Positions 1-8,615 of a stretch of DNA of 20,478 nt are shown here, piece after piece. Origin of the DNA: Poteriospumella lacustris (lineage: Eukaryota > Sar > Chrysophyceae > Chromulinales > Dinobryaceae); the NCBI GenBank assembly GCA_008000375.1, contig SMOI01000499.1:1-20478 (forward strand). Reading direction: 5' to 3'. Positions within the stretch are counted from its first letter, which is position 1, and each line of letters begins with the position of its first letter. The position numbers and the translations under genes were made by a program. The notes under the pieces are model-generated. The model saw only the letters and a program-made list of their open reading frames with translations. It was not told the origin of the DNA and ran no database searches.

Positions 1-565
1 AAACGACAGCGGTTGGAAGAACATGTCGCTCATATGGGTGACTCGGCTCACATCCCACGTGTCTAACGGCTGATTAATTGGCGATGTGCTGTTAAACATG
101 TTACTCATATCAGACACCTTACTCACGTCCCACGAGTCCAACGGCTTGTTGAAGCGTGTCGGTCGCGGAGTAGAACATGCATTCCTCGAGGTGACGTTGC
201 TGACGTCCCAATCGTTGATATCCCCGTACTGTTGTGTCGCAAGTGCTCGGTCCCTGCACCAAAGCCGCACCGCCTCTCGCAGCGTCTCGTTGTCGAACAA
301 AGGCAAAGTCGTGGATCATCGGTCGCACGCCAAACGGCAAGATACGGCCTCAACAAAGATAGCGTGAAAGAGACATAACTCCAATACCATGGCAATCGGA
401 CGGTAACCGCGACAACGTCGCCGTTCGTCTTCTTCAACTGGTGGGGGGATCGCCGTAGCCATGTCGAGCTACGAACCAACAATGTCAACAGTCGTCAGAC
501 AGCCCACAGCCATGGCATGTCACATCGCATGGTCAGCATTCCTTTACCTCGTTGACCACCTCCAT
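1..565 (-). pseudogene. Broken DUF285 (BspA-type LRR) gene, copy 1, 3' end outside the window
   Basis: This is the 5' part of a DUF285 repeat protein gene related to the intact copies at 5632-6762 and 7651-8615. A putative first exon (548-565, MEVVNE) and intron (469-547, donor GTAAAG, acceptor TTCGTAG) precede MATAIPPPVEEDERRR, with an ATG at 460-462. The conserved head segment (LELC..., then LPFGVR..IHDFAFV, then DNETLREAVRLWC and INDWDVS) is present but spread over different frames. One shift lies near 350, where the frame runs into a TGA, another near 315, and two more near 160-185. The first DUF285 repeat is garbled (NVTS followed by displaced MFYSAT), while the next (NKPLDSWDVSKVSDM) and following ones are open to position 1. 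Several indels make it a pseudogene. Sequencing error could explain one shift but hardly all. Confidence 0.75.
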
Positions 566-868
566 TCTTCGCATAGGTCTACTTCTCTTGTGAGAATGGT
601 GGGTGCTTCGCCTCTCTCACAGTGGCTCCAGGCTTTGCTCGGTGCTGGTACATCTATAGGCGGTACGGAAACTGCATACAGTTAGCCATCGAACCGTCAA
701 AACGTACGAGAGGTGGTTGGTTGGTCGCCTGTGCCGCTCGGCGACGAGCTCGCGGGCACGGGCCGTATCCTTGCGAACCGCCCGCGATGCACACTCACTT
801 CCCTGAGATTATGGGTGGCATAAGTTAATTGCTCCCTTCCTCGTCTACGTCCTTCTCTGTGTCGAGTT
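566..868. other. Intergenic region between divergent genes
   Basis: About 300 bp separate the minus-strand DUF285 pseudogene from the plus-strand P-loop gene. Positions 566-612 resemble the 5' leaders of the other three subfamily-A DUF285 genes (common core GCATAGGTCTACTTCTCTTG). The ~88-bp array found upstream of those paralogs is not recognisable here. A pyrimidine-rich stretch (about 830-860) precedes the plus-strand gene and could be a promoter or splice-acceptor tract. Confidence 0.5.
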
Positions 869-3256
869 ATGTTCGTTGTAGGTGGCGTAATAGCTCTCAG
901 TCTACGCCACGTCGCGGTCGAAGCCTTTCAGGTGGGTCGGACTTGGCCTCCGGTCCGCTCACAACTTGCCCAGCGCCTGCATCTGCAGGTAGCAACTTCG
1001 GTTCCAACCGCGCCTCCTCCACCTGCACATGAGGCCTTCGCAAAGCTGGTGTCCCGCGGATGGCTCCACTACAACCTGACGCTGACCGCTCCCGATGGCA
1101 CCGTCGACTTCGCGCAGCATCCGCCCTCCCCCGACCAACTCACCAAATACGCCATCACCTCAGCCGACGACAAGGTGGAAGTATGGGTATTGCCCGAGGC
1201 GGCGGGGATCCAGAGCTGGCTGCACAACAACGATGCCAAACAACGCGACACGTTGTTCCCGAACGTGCTCGTGCATCGATGCGACGACGTATCGTTGACC
1301 CGCGAGGACGAATGCCTGCAGCAGTTGTTGAAAGGTAAAGCGGCCATTTGCATCGGGCTACCGGGTATCGGGATGTCGGTGGGCACGACGCCGATGCTGG
1401 TCAAAGCCCTCGACACGATCGTGCAACGTCAACGCACCTTGCCGGGCGAGTCTGTCCCCGATGGCTTCGAGGAAGTCTACTATCGGGTGGGAGACGTATT
1501 GTACAAGTTCATGTGGAACACGACGCAGCAAGCGCTGAGCTGTGAGGCCCTGCCGAAGACGGCCTTTGACGAAGAGGATTTCCCTTGGTATCGTCGGGAC
1601 GAGCGTCCCAAGCAATGTTTGCTACGGGACGACCTCCAGGACGATGAACTCGACCCGGACGATTTAGCCTACTACACAGCGCCCGCCATTCCGCGATTGA
1701 GCAACGATTACACCTTCAAATCGCTCGAGAAAGGTGGCCAACCGAAGTTCCTCATCGAACCGCCGTCGGCACTGGCGTTGCGCGTGATGTATCTCGCGGC
1801 CCGTGCGTTCTCGTCTAGGCCCATGCCACCGCATCTGGATACGATCGAGAAGTTCGAGGCCCTCCGCGCAGTGATTGGCCCGGTCCCTCAAGTGCTCTTC
1901 CACCCCTCCGAGGCCCGCGCGGCGCAGTATCTGCAACAGCGAGCGGCAGCGGCCGCGATCAACCCCTGGTACGACGTGGATCAGTTCGCGGTGAGGCCTC
2001 ACAAAGTCGGCCACACGTTTAGCTATTTCGCGGCTCCGTTCATTCGAAAAGGGGCCACCTCGTCGCAGTTCACCACGCAGTTGTTTGCGAACGACGTAGA
2101 ACGACAGAATCCGTATGCCTGGTCTATCTTCCCGACCAAGTATTTTTATGAGTTTCGTGCGTTGTCGGAGTCGTGCAAGCTCGTGCTGGCCGCACAGGTG
2201 ACATCGTCGACGCAGGTGGAGTTCTTACGGGAACACGACGCGATGCGGCTCGAGCTGGTGGAGGCCGTGCTCCTCCATGCGGCGGCGGCGGCGGCGGCGG
2301 CGGTGGGGTCGTCTTTGCCATCGTCTGCGTCCTCGGCTACCGCTACTGCTACCGCTGCCGCTACCGCCTCAACGACGAACGAGGCAGAGCAATGGCCTGA
2401 GCGATGGCGCCAGAAGAACTGGCTCGTTTATCGCGATCCCGCCGCGACAGTGACCGCGACAGAGGCAGCGACAGAGGCAGCGACAGCGGCAGCGGTCCAA
2501 CCGCTCACGGACCTTCACCGCCTCCGCCTTCGCCCCACCACCAAGACCACCAAGACCACCACCAAGACGACCATCACGGTCACTGATCTGCTTCCGCGTG
2601 GCCACCGCATCGACCCGGCGGCCGTCGCCACCCACCGCCCCGTGTGGCAACTCGAGGAAGGCGTCCTGTACGCCACCGAGGACAGCACCACCCACCCGCC
2701 GGGCTGGGAGCTGGGGCGGTGGTGGTGGAGTGTCAACCACACGACACAGCGTCTGATCGGATGGCAGGTCGCCTCGTCCGCGTTTGCGCCGTTGCCACGC
2801 AGCCTATCACCACCACCCGCACAGTCCGTCGACTGTGCCGCCGTCGACCGTCTCTTCGACACGTTCGCGTTGGACGAGGAGCTCGGCCAATCGTACCAGG
2901 TCGTCCTCGTGGGTGTACACGATGCGAGCTGGCCCCATCCGACCGGCCTGCGCTTCCAAGACGACACGGGCCACGCGGCGGAGTCGTTGGCCTGGTGGCA
3001 GCAGCAGACAACGACGACGTCGTCGAACGAGTTGTCGTCTTCGTCTTCGTCGCCATCATCGGTGGCCGCCGCCTGGCCCCACGCGAGGCGGATGGAGGCG
3101 TATCTGCTGCGCATTCCTGTGTTCAATCTGCCGGCGTTTGCACTGCCTCCAGTCGCGCCGGCGGAGGGAACAGGAACACAGATAAAGGCGAAACGGGCGA
3201 CGAAACAGGCGACGAAGCCGAAGCCGAAGCCAATGTCGAAGCCGACGCCGACGTAG
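869..3256 (+). CDS. Large protein with degenerate P-loop, crinkler/RHS-type NTPase-like, low-complexity C-terminal half
   Basis: The open frame is 795 codons. Residues about 105-440 look like the NTPase region of crinkler/RHS proteins: FPNVLVHRCDD (130-140), then KAAICIGLPGIGMS (157-170) matching a Walker A loop, then EEVYYRVGDVLYKF (201-214), then GGQPKFLIEPPS (289-300) and VIGPVPQVLF (335-344). The P-loop Lys is replaced by Met (ATG, 1373-1375), so ATP hydrolysis is doubtful. Beyond residue 470 come an eight-Ala run coded by a GCG microsatellite, Ala/Thr-rich stretches, TTKTTKTTTK, a Trp-rich segment (about 645-690), a Ser run, and a Lys/Pro/Thr tail. The first 20 residues are mildly hydrophobic, but the start is uncertain: the ATG context is weak, and a 54-nt GTAGGT...TTTCAG segment inside the N-terminus could be an in-frame intron. 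Crinkler/RHS proteins are effector-like or retrotransposon-associated ATPases. Family assignment is from remembered motif patterns only; that the frame is a real gene is much surer. Confidence 0.6.
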   Translation: MFVVGGVIALSLRHVAVEAFQVGRTWPPVRSQLAQRLHLQVATSVPTAPPPPAHEAFAKLVSRGWLHYNLTLTAPDGTVDFAQHPPSPDQLTKYAITSADDKVEVWVLPEAAGIQSWLHNNDAKQRDTLFPNVLVHRCDDVSLTREDECLQQLLKGKAAICIGLPGIGMSVGTTPMLVKALDTIVQRQRTLPGESVPDGFEEVYYRVGDVLYKFMWNTTQQALSCEALPKTAFDEEDFPWYRRDERPKQCLLRDDLQDDELDPDDLAYYTAPAIPRLSNDYTFKSLEKGGQPKFLIEPPSALALRVMYLAARAFSSRPMPPHLDTIEKFEALRAVIGPVPQVLFHPSEARAAQYLQQRAAAAAINPWYDVDQFAVRPHKVGHTFSYFAAPFIRKGATSSQFTTQLFANDVERQNPYAWSIFPTKYFYEFRALSESCKLVLAAQVTSSTQVEFLREHDAMRLELVEAVLLHAAAAAAAAVGSSLPSSASSATATATAAATASTTNEAEQWPERWRQKNWLVYRDPAATVTATEAATEAATAAAVQPLTDLHRLRLRPTTKTTKTTTKTTITVTDLLPRGHRIDPAAVATHRPVWQLEEGVLYATEDSTTHPPGWELGRWWWSVNHTTQRLIGWQVASSAFAPLPRSLSPPPAQSVDCAAVDRLFDTFALDEELGQSYQVVLVGVHDASWPHPTGLRFQDDTGHAAESLAWWQQQTTTTSSNELSSSSSSPSSVAAAWPHARRMEAYLLRIPVFNLPAFALPPVAPAEGTGTQIKAKRATKQATKPKPKPMSKPTPT
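2279..2304 (+). repeat. GCG trinucleotide microsatellite in coding sequence
   Basis: About eight GCG units in a row encode an alanine run near residue 471 of the P-loop protein. Expansion or contraction by whole units would keep the frame. Confidence 0.85.
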
Positions 3257-3867
3257 AAGCCAACGCCGAAGCAGGAGGCGCTGTAGAAGACGGTCGACCT
3301 CACCCATCACCACGCCCATCATCGCATTGAAGCTGTAACGACGCCTACGACAACGGTGGAGAGTCCTTCTGTCCGTTGGTGAGACTGTCGTCCGCTTCTA
3401 CGATGCCGCGAGTCCCCATATTGAACCTCATTCGTTTCTGTTTTCCTCTTTCCCCACTTCGCCAGAGCCATAGACTTCGCCAGCATATTTGTTACACGTA
3501 AAACTAACCACATCTACCATCTACCATAGCTGTGGCACGAAGAGAAACAGTGCCGCCTCCCTTCGTTTGTAGCGACCTCCACCACCCCCCCCCAGTGGAC
3601 GAAGTGCTCAAGAGGAAGGAGGAAGGAAGGCGATTGGAGTATTCGATCGGATTTGTAAGATCGGTTGGGACAATTACAAATCCAGCGTTGGCGACTCATG
3701 GTCCGACGACGGTGGAACCACTACCACCACTACCCAGGAACCGAACCCCTGTCCACTTCCACAAACCCTCCGAACCCAACGAGGCTCCGGTCATGTGCCC
3801 TGTCATGTGACAAGGCTCACCGATCAACGCTCTACGATTCACGCACTACTCTGTGTACCGTCTTCAT
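3257..3867. other. Intergenic region between convergent 3' ends
   Basis: This lies between the stop of the plus-strand P-loop gene and the stop of the minus-strand DUF285 copy 2. Positions about 3600-3780 resemble 5340-5480 downstream of DUF285 copy 3 (shared GGCGATTGGAGTA, ACTCATGGT.CGAC and CCACTTCCAC). The tandem duplication therefore included the 3' flank. No convincing coding sequence; a 92-codon plus-strand frame here has no recognisable features. Confidence 0.6.
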
Positions 3868-4980
3868 TTAGAGCATCACTGGCATTGACTGTTGAACCGC
3901 ACTCGCTCCTTCGAACATACTGTGCGCTTGCACGCCACGCCGTACCTGCCACATGCCCAGGGGTTGGTTGAACGACGTGGCTTCATAAAACATGTAATTC
4001 ATATCGACGACGCGCCGGACATCCCACGTGGCCAACGGCTGATTGAACGATATGGCTCTGTGAAACATGCGCCCCATATACTCGACCCGTCCCACATTCC
4101 ACGTGTCCAGTGGTTGATTGAACGCCTCGGCTCCACTAAACATACCGCCCATAAGCCATACGCCACTGACGTCCCACGTCGACAAGTGCTGGTTGAATGT
4201 CAAGGCATCGGCGAAGACTCACTCCATGTTAATTGCCTATCTTACTTCCCACGTGGCCAACGGTTGATTGAACGACGTTGCTCTATCAAACATAGCCCTT
4301 ATATCCACAATGCGGCTAACATTCCAAGTAGCAAGTGGCTGGTTAAACACCGTGGCGCAACAGAACACACCGCCCATATCCTCGACACGATCAACATTCC
4401 ACATGGAGAGCGACTGGTTGAACGATGAGGCGCCATCAAACATACGGTGCATTGTAGTCACCTGACGCACATCCCACGTGTCCAACGGCTGGTTGAAGAC
4501 AGCCGCACCGAAAAACATGCTCCTCATCGAGGTGACGTTCCGCACGTCCCAACGGTCAATGCGATCGTTAAATGTGGTAATGGTGAAGAGCCAATTCATA
4601 TCTGTCACCTGGCTCACGTCCCAATCGTTGATAGCACCGAACGTTCTTAACCCACGCGCTCGGTTGCGAAGCCACAGTAGAACCGCCTCTCTTATCGTGT
4701 CGTTGTTTAGTGTCACAAAGGTATAGTCTTTGATCAGTTGTCGCACACCGAACGGCAAGATGCGGCCTCCGCACAATGCAGCAACCGCGCGATAGAGACA
4801 CAACTCCAACATGAAGGTGAAGGGACGGCGACGTGGAAGCCGACGTCCTTCATCGGTTGCTGGTTGGGGGATCTCCGTTGCCGTATCGCTCTACGAACCA
4901 CCAATGTCAATAGTCGTCAGACACCTCACAGCCATATTATGTAATGGTCAGCATTCCCTTACCTCGTTGACCACCTCCAT
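3868..4980 (-). pseudogene. DUF285 LRR gene, copy 2, interrupted by two in-frame stops
   Basis: The inferred structure is exon 1 at 4963-4980 (MEVVNE), intron 4891-4962 (72 bp, GTAAGG...CGTAG) and exon 2 at 3868-4890. Where other copies have MAT, exon 2 reads SDTAT: an ATG-to-ACG change that is harmless if translation begins in exon 1 but removes the start otherwise (next in-frame Met at 4812). The head domain (LPFGVRQLIKDYTFV, DNDTIREAVLLW, INDWDVSQVTDM) and four 25-residue repeats are open. Then TAG (4237-4239) and TGA (4219-4221) interrupt the fifth repeat, in the same frame as the remaining repeats, which continue to the stop at 3868. Copy 3 has sense codons at both places. Splicing of a 57-nt GTAAGA...CCAG segment could remove both stops in frame, so a functional spliced form is not excluded. 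Confidence 0.7.
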
Positions 4981-5631
4981 TCTTCGCATAGGTCTACTTC
5001 TCTTGTGAGAACGGTGGGTGCTTCCTCTCGCTCAGTGCTCCCGTGTGGCACTGCTGGTGGTGTGTACAGAAGACACAGGGTACAACGGCAGCGATAGCAG
5101 ACCGCTTGACATTCCAGGTGTACAGCTGTACGGCGGGCGGTACAACGGATATGTTTCACATTACCGTAGATTACTACAATATGACGAGGCACCTTTAAAG
5201 GCACCACAGAAGACGGCCATTTGCGAAAAACATGGTGTTGTTGGGGATATGGTGGTGGGGGCTATACCTACTCTTGGGCGAGTTGGATGAGAAGGTTTGA
5301 GCGTATCTACTGACTGAGAGACACATCCGCCCATTGTACCTAGTGTTCTAGAGGACGGAGAATGGACGGCGATTGGAGTAGTAGAGCGGCATAGTTACGA
5401 CCATTAATAACCGACTCATGGTTCGACAGGGTTTCTACCACTTCCCAGGATCGAAACCACGCCCACTTCCACGACCTGCAGTTCATGACTGGACTCACAG
5501 ATCAACGATCTATAACTGAAATCACAGTGTATCACACTACCTCACTGATATCGACCCTGAGTAAGGGGACACGACCGCACGAGAGTTGCTCGTCTGGGCA
5601 GTACAGTGCAGCACACTACTCCCACCTCTTG
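4981..5631. other. Upstream region of copy 2 / downstream region of copy 3
   Basis: Positions 4981-5030 are the leader conserved among subfamily-A DUF285 genes. One copy of the ~88-bp upstream repeat lies at about 5056-5130. From about 5340 the sequence resembles the 3' flank of copy 2. No supported gene. Confidence 0.55.
5056..5130. repeat. Single copy of the ~88-bp upstream repeat (copy 2)
   Basis: It contains TGTGTACAGAAGACACAGGG, GCAGCGATAGC and CAGGTGTACAGCTG, the last an imperfect form of the palindrome CAGGTGTACACCTG found in the arrays of copies 3 and 4. It starts about 75 bp upstream of the inferred exon 1. Confidence 0.75.
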
Positions 5632-6762
5632 TTAGAGCATCACTGGCCCTGGCCTCGACAGTTGAAACGCACTCGCTCCTTCGAACATACTTTGCACTCT
5701 CGCGCCACGCCATACCTGCCACATGCCCAGGGGTTGGTTGAACGACGTGGCTTCATAAAACATGTAATTCATATCGACGACGCGCCGGACATCCCACGTG
5801 GCCAACGGCTGATTGAACGATATGGCTCTGTGAAACATGCGCCCCATATACTCGACCCGTCCCACATTCCACGTGTCCAGTGGTTGATTGAACGCCTCGG
5901 CTCCACTAAACATACCGCCCATAAGCCATACGCCACTGACGTCCCACGTCGACAAGTGCTGGTTGAATGTCAAGGCATCGGCGAAGACCGACATCATTTT
6001 AAAGGCGTGGCTTACATCCCACGTGGCCAACGGTTGATTGAACGACGTTGCTCTATCAAACATAGCCCTTATATCCACAATGCGGCTGACATTCCATGCT
6101 GCCAGTGGCTGGTTAAACGCTTTGGCGCAACAAAACATACCCTCCATGTCCGCGACACGACTCACGTTCCACATGGACAGCGACTGGTCAAACGATGAGG
6201 CGCCGAAAAACATGTTGTCCATCGTAGTCACGTGACGCACATCCCACGTGTTCAACGGCTGGTTGAAGACTTTCGCACCGTAAAACATGCCTTTCATGGA
6301 TGTGACGTTCCCCACGTCCCAACGGTCGATGCGCTTATTGAACGTGCTACGGCGGAAGAGCTTTGCCATATCGGTGACCTGGCTCACGTCCCAATCGTTG
6401 ATAGCACCGAACGTTCGAAATGCATTTGCTCGGTTGAACAGCCAAAGTCGCACCGCCTTTCGTAGCGTCTTGTTGTCGAACGGCACCCAGGCATAGTCAT
6501 GGATCAGTTGTCGCACACCGAACGGCAAGAGACGGCCTCCGCACGATGCAGCAACTGCGCGATAGATACACAACTCCAATATGAAGGTGAATGGACCGTA
6601 ACGGCCTGGACGACGTCGTTTGTCAGCGCCTGCTGGTCGGGGGATCACCGTAGCCATGACGCTCTACGAACCATCAATAGTTGTTAGACAGCTCACAGCC
6701 ATATCATGGCATGCCATGGCATGTCATAGTCAGCATTTCCGTACCTCGTGGACTACCTCCAT
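5632..6762 (-). CDS. DUF285 (BspA-type leucine-rich repeat) protein, copy 3, intact
   Basis: The main exon (5632-6663) encodes MATVIPRPAG onward (341 aa from the ATG at 6657). I infer a first exon at 6745-6762 (ATG GAG GTA GTC CAC GAG, MEVVHE) and an 81-bp intron at 6664-6744 (donor GTACGG, acceptor TTCGTAG), joining in phase 0 to give 349 aa. Domains: a basic N-terminus; a conserved head (about residues 34-100) with LPFGVRQLIHDYAWV and KTLRKAVRLW, then INDWDVSQVTDM; nine 25-residue DUF285 repeats of the form FNQPL.TWDVS.VT.M..MF...; and a short tail, FQLSRPGPVML. There is no obvious signal peptide or membrane segment, so an intracellular protein-binding role is plausible but unproven. Bacterial DUF285/BspA proteins are often surface proteins. 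This is the only subfamily-A copy here besides copy 4 with an uninterrupted frame. Part of it is identical to copy 2. Confidence 0.85.
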
Positions 6763-7650
6763 TCTTCGAAAAGGTCTATTCTCTTGTGCGAATGACAAAT
6801 AATGGGTGCTCACTGTCTCGCTGCCGTGTGGCACTTCACCGTGTGGGTGGTGTGTACAGAAGACACAGGGCACACCGGCAGCGATAGCGGACCGCTCGAC
6901 ATCCCCGGTGTACAACTGTGTAGGGGCTGGGTAGGTGGGTGGTGTGTACAGAAGACACAGGGTACAAAGGCAGCGATAGCGTACCGCTCGACATCCCAGG
7001 TGTGCAGCTGTACAAAGGGTGTGGTCCAGTAGAGGGTCCTCACCTGCGAACACGATAGACGTGTGCCTGCCGATAGTCCGGACACCATTTACACAAAAAT
7101 GATCGCCGGTAGCTCTGTTGAATTTTGCATTGAAGTGGTATTACAGATTGCTAAGGCTTTGGCGAATAGACGAAGACAGAAGCACCCGGTGCTGGCGCCG
7201 GTTAGAACATCCCGATCATTGCTACCCAAGCATTGTGGCACACGATTCCCCTGCCCGCCTTACTGGTGGACTGCCGTTGACCACTTCCTCTCCCACCTCT
7301 TCCTCTCCCAGCGTCACCCACCCTCTTGACCATACGCCCATCACCCGCCCGCTGCCGTTGCTTACCCTTCTCTGGGCGCCATGGAAACGCCCAACGCACC
7401 ATCACACACCGCACCATCACACTCCACAGCTCCGTGCATCGAACGAAACAGCTCCGCCCTAACAGTGTGTGTAGCCGTAGTATCCCTCTATCTGCGCACA
7501 CATTGGTCGACACACACCGCCCGATATACGCCAACACATCGATCTACCACCTCTGACCCCGTCTGGGTGTCCAACGATCGCCAGCGATAATCGTGGGACG
7601 GTCAGCCACCAGCTCGACTAGATGTCGTCGCTACTACCCTCGTGAGTGTT
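6763..7650. other. Upstream region of copy 3 / downstream region of copy 4
   Basis: It contains the conserved leader (about 6763-6810), two units of the ~88-bp repeat, and then pyrimidine-rich and ACC/CAC-rich sequence (7250-7450). Positions about 7215-7250 resemble 9375-9405 (shared CCAAGCATTGTGGC), and 7634-7690 resemble 9466-9530, so the 3' flanks of copies 4 and 5 are related. No supported gene. Confidence 0.5.
6845..7013. repeat. Two-unit ~92-bp upstream repeat array (copy 3)
   Basis: The ACAGAAGACACAGGG core occurs at 6856 and 6948, 92 bp apart. Each unit contains GCAGCGATAGCG.ACCGCTCG followed by a CAGGTGT-type motif, here imperfect as a palindrome. It lies in the likely promoter region about 80 bp upstream of the inferred exon 1. 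Confidence 0.85.
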
Positions 7651-8615
7651 TTACACTGGTGCTGACGGGTGATATGCTTTCGTTCCTATCAACATATCTC
7701 TCGTATAGCCTGCGCTACGTGTATCCCACGTATCCAACGGCTGGTTAAACGATGAAGCATGGAAAAACATGCGACTCATATTGGTCACGTGGCTCACATC
7801 CCACGCATCTAACGGCTGATTAAATGACGAGGCGCAGTAAAACATGTGCCCCATATCAGACACCTCCCTCATATCCCACGAGTTCAGTGGTTGGTTGAAC
7901 GACTTGGCACCATGGAACATATGCGACATATTCGACACGTTACGGACGTCCCACGAAGACAATGGCTGATTGAACACGTCTGTCACCGCGAACATACCCG
8001 TCATATTGGTTACTCGTCTTACGTCCCACGTCGATAACGACTGGTTGAACGACTTGGCACCGTAAAACATTTGGTGCATCGTAGTCACTTGACGGACGTT
8101 CCATGTGTCCAATGGCTGGTTGAAGCGTGGCGCATAAATGAACATGCCACACATCGATGTGACGTGTCGCACATCCCAATGGTCGATACGATCGTTGAAC
8201 TTGGTATCGCGGAAGAGGTCGTCCATATCGGTGACTCTACTCACGTCCCAATCGTTGATGTTTCCATACCGTTGCTTCGCAAGGGCTCGTTGACCGCACC
8301 ACAGCTGCACTGCCTGTCGTAGCGAATCGTTGTCGAATTTCACAAAGGCATAGTCCTTGATCATCTGCCGCACGCCAAACGGCAAGATGCGGCCTCTACA
8401 TTGCTCAGTCACCGCGCGATAGAAACACAATTCCAACACCTCGGAAATCGGTCGATCATGGTGCCGACGACGTCGTTCGCCTTCTCCCACTGGTTGGGGG
8501 ATCACCGTAGCCATGACGCTCTACAAACCACCAAAATCAATAATCGTCACACAGCCCACAGCCATGTCATTTCATGTCATGGTCAGCATTTCCTTACCTC
8601 GTTGACTACCTCCAT
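7651..8615 (-). CDS. DUF285 (BspA-type leucine-rich repeat) protein, copy 4, intact
   Basis: The main exon (7651-8520) is open, with MATVIPQPVG starting at 8514 (287 aa). The inferred first exon 8598-8615 (MEVVNE) and 77-bp intron 8521-8597 (donor GTAAGG, acceptor TTTGTAG) join in phase 0, adding MEVVNESV for 295 aa. The head domain reads LPFGVRQMIKDYAFVKFDND, then RQAVQLWCGQRALAKQRYG, then INDWDVSRVTDM. Seven 25-residue repeats follow (for example FNQPLDTWNVRQVTTM). The last repeat is divergent (WDTRSAGYTRDMLIG) and ends in YHPSAPV. No signal peptide is evident. Its upstream region carries the longest repeat array of the set (five units), which makes it the best candidate for copy-number-dependent regulation. 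Confidence 0.87.

Noticed and set aside
2515-3303. 262-codon minus-strand frame opposite the P-loop gene
   Set aside because: It has low-complexity composition mirroring the plus-strand repeats and no recognisable domain.
3868-4980. Stop-codon reassignment to explain TAG and TGA in copy 2
   Set aside because: Other copies and genes here use TAA, TAG and TGA as ordinary ends, and the aligned codons in copy 3 differ from each other, so reassignment is not supported.
5485-6198. Long plus-strand open frame (237 codons) opposite DUF285 copy 3, and similar ones at 3892-4428 and 9722-10228
   Set aside because: They are antisense to the DUF285 repeats and arise from the 75-bp codon pattern; they repeat in register with the sense repeats and have no independent features.
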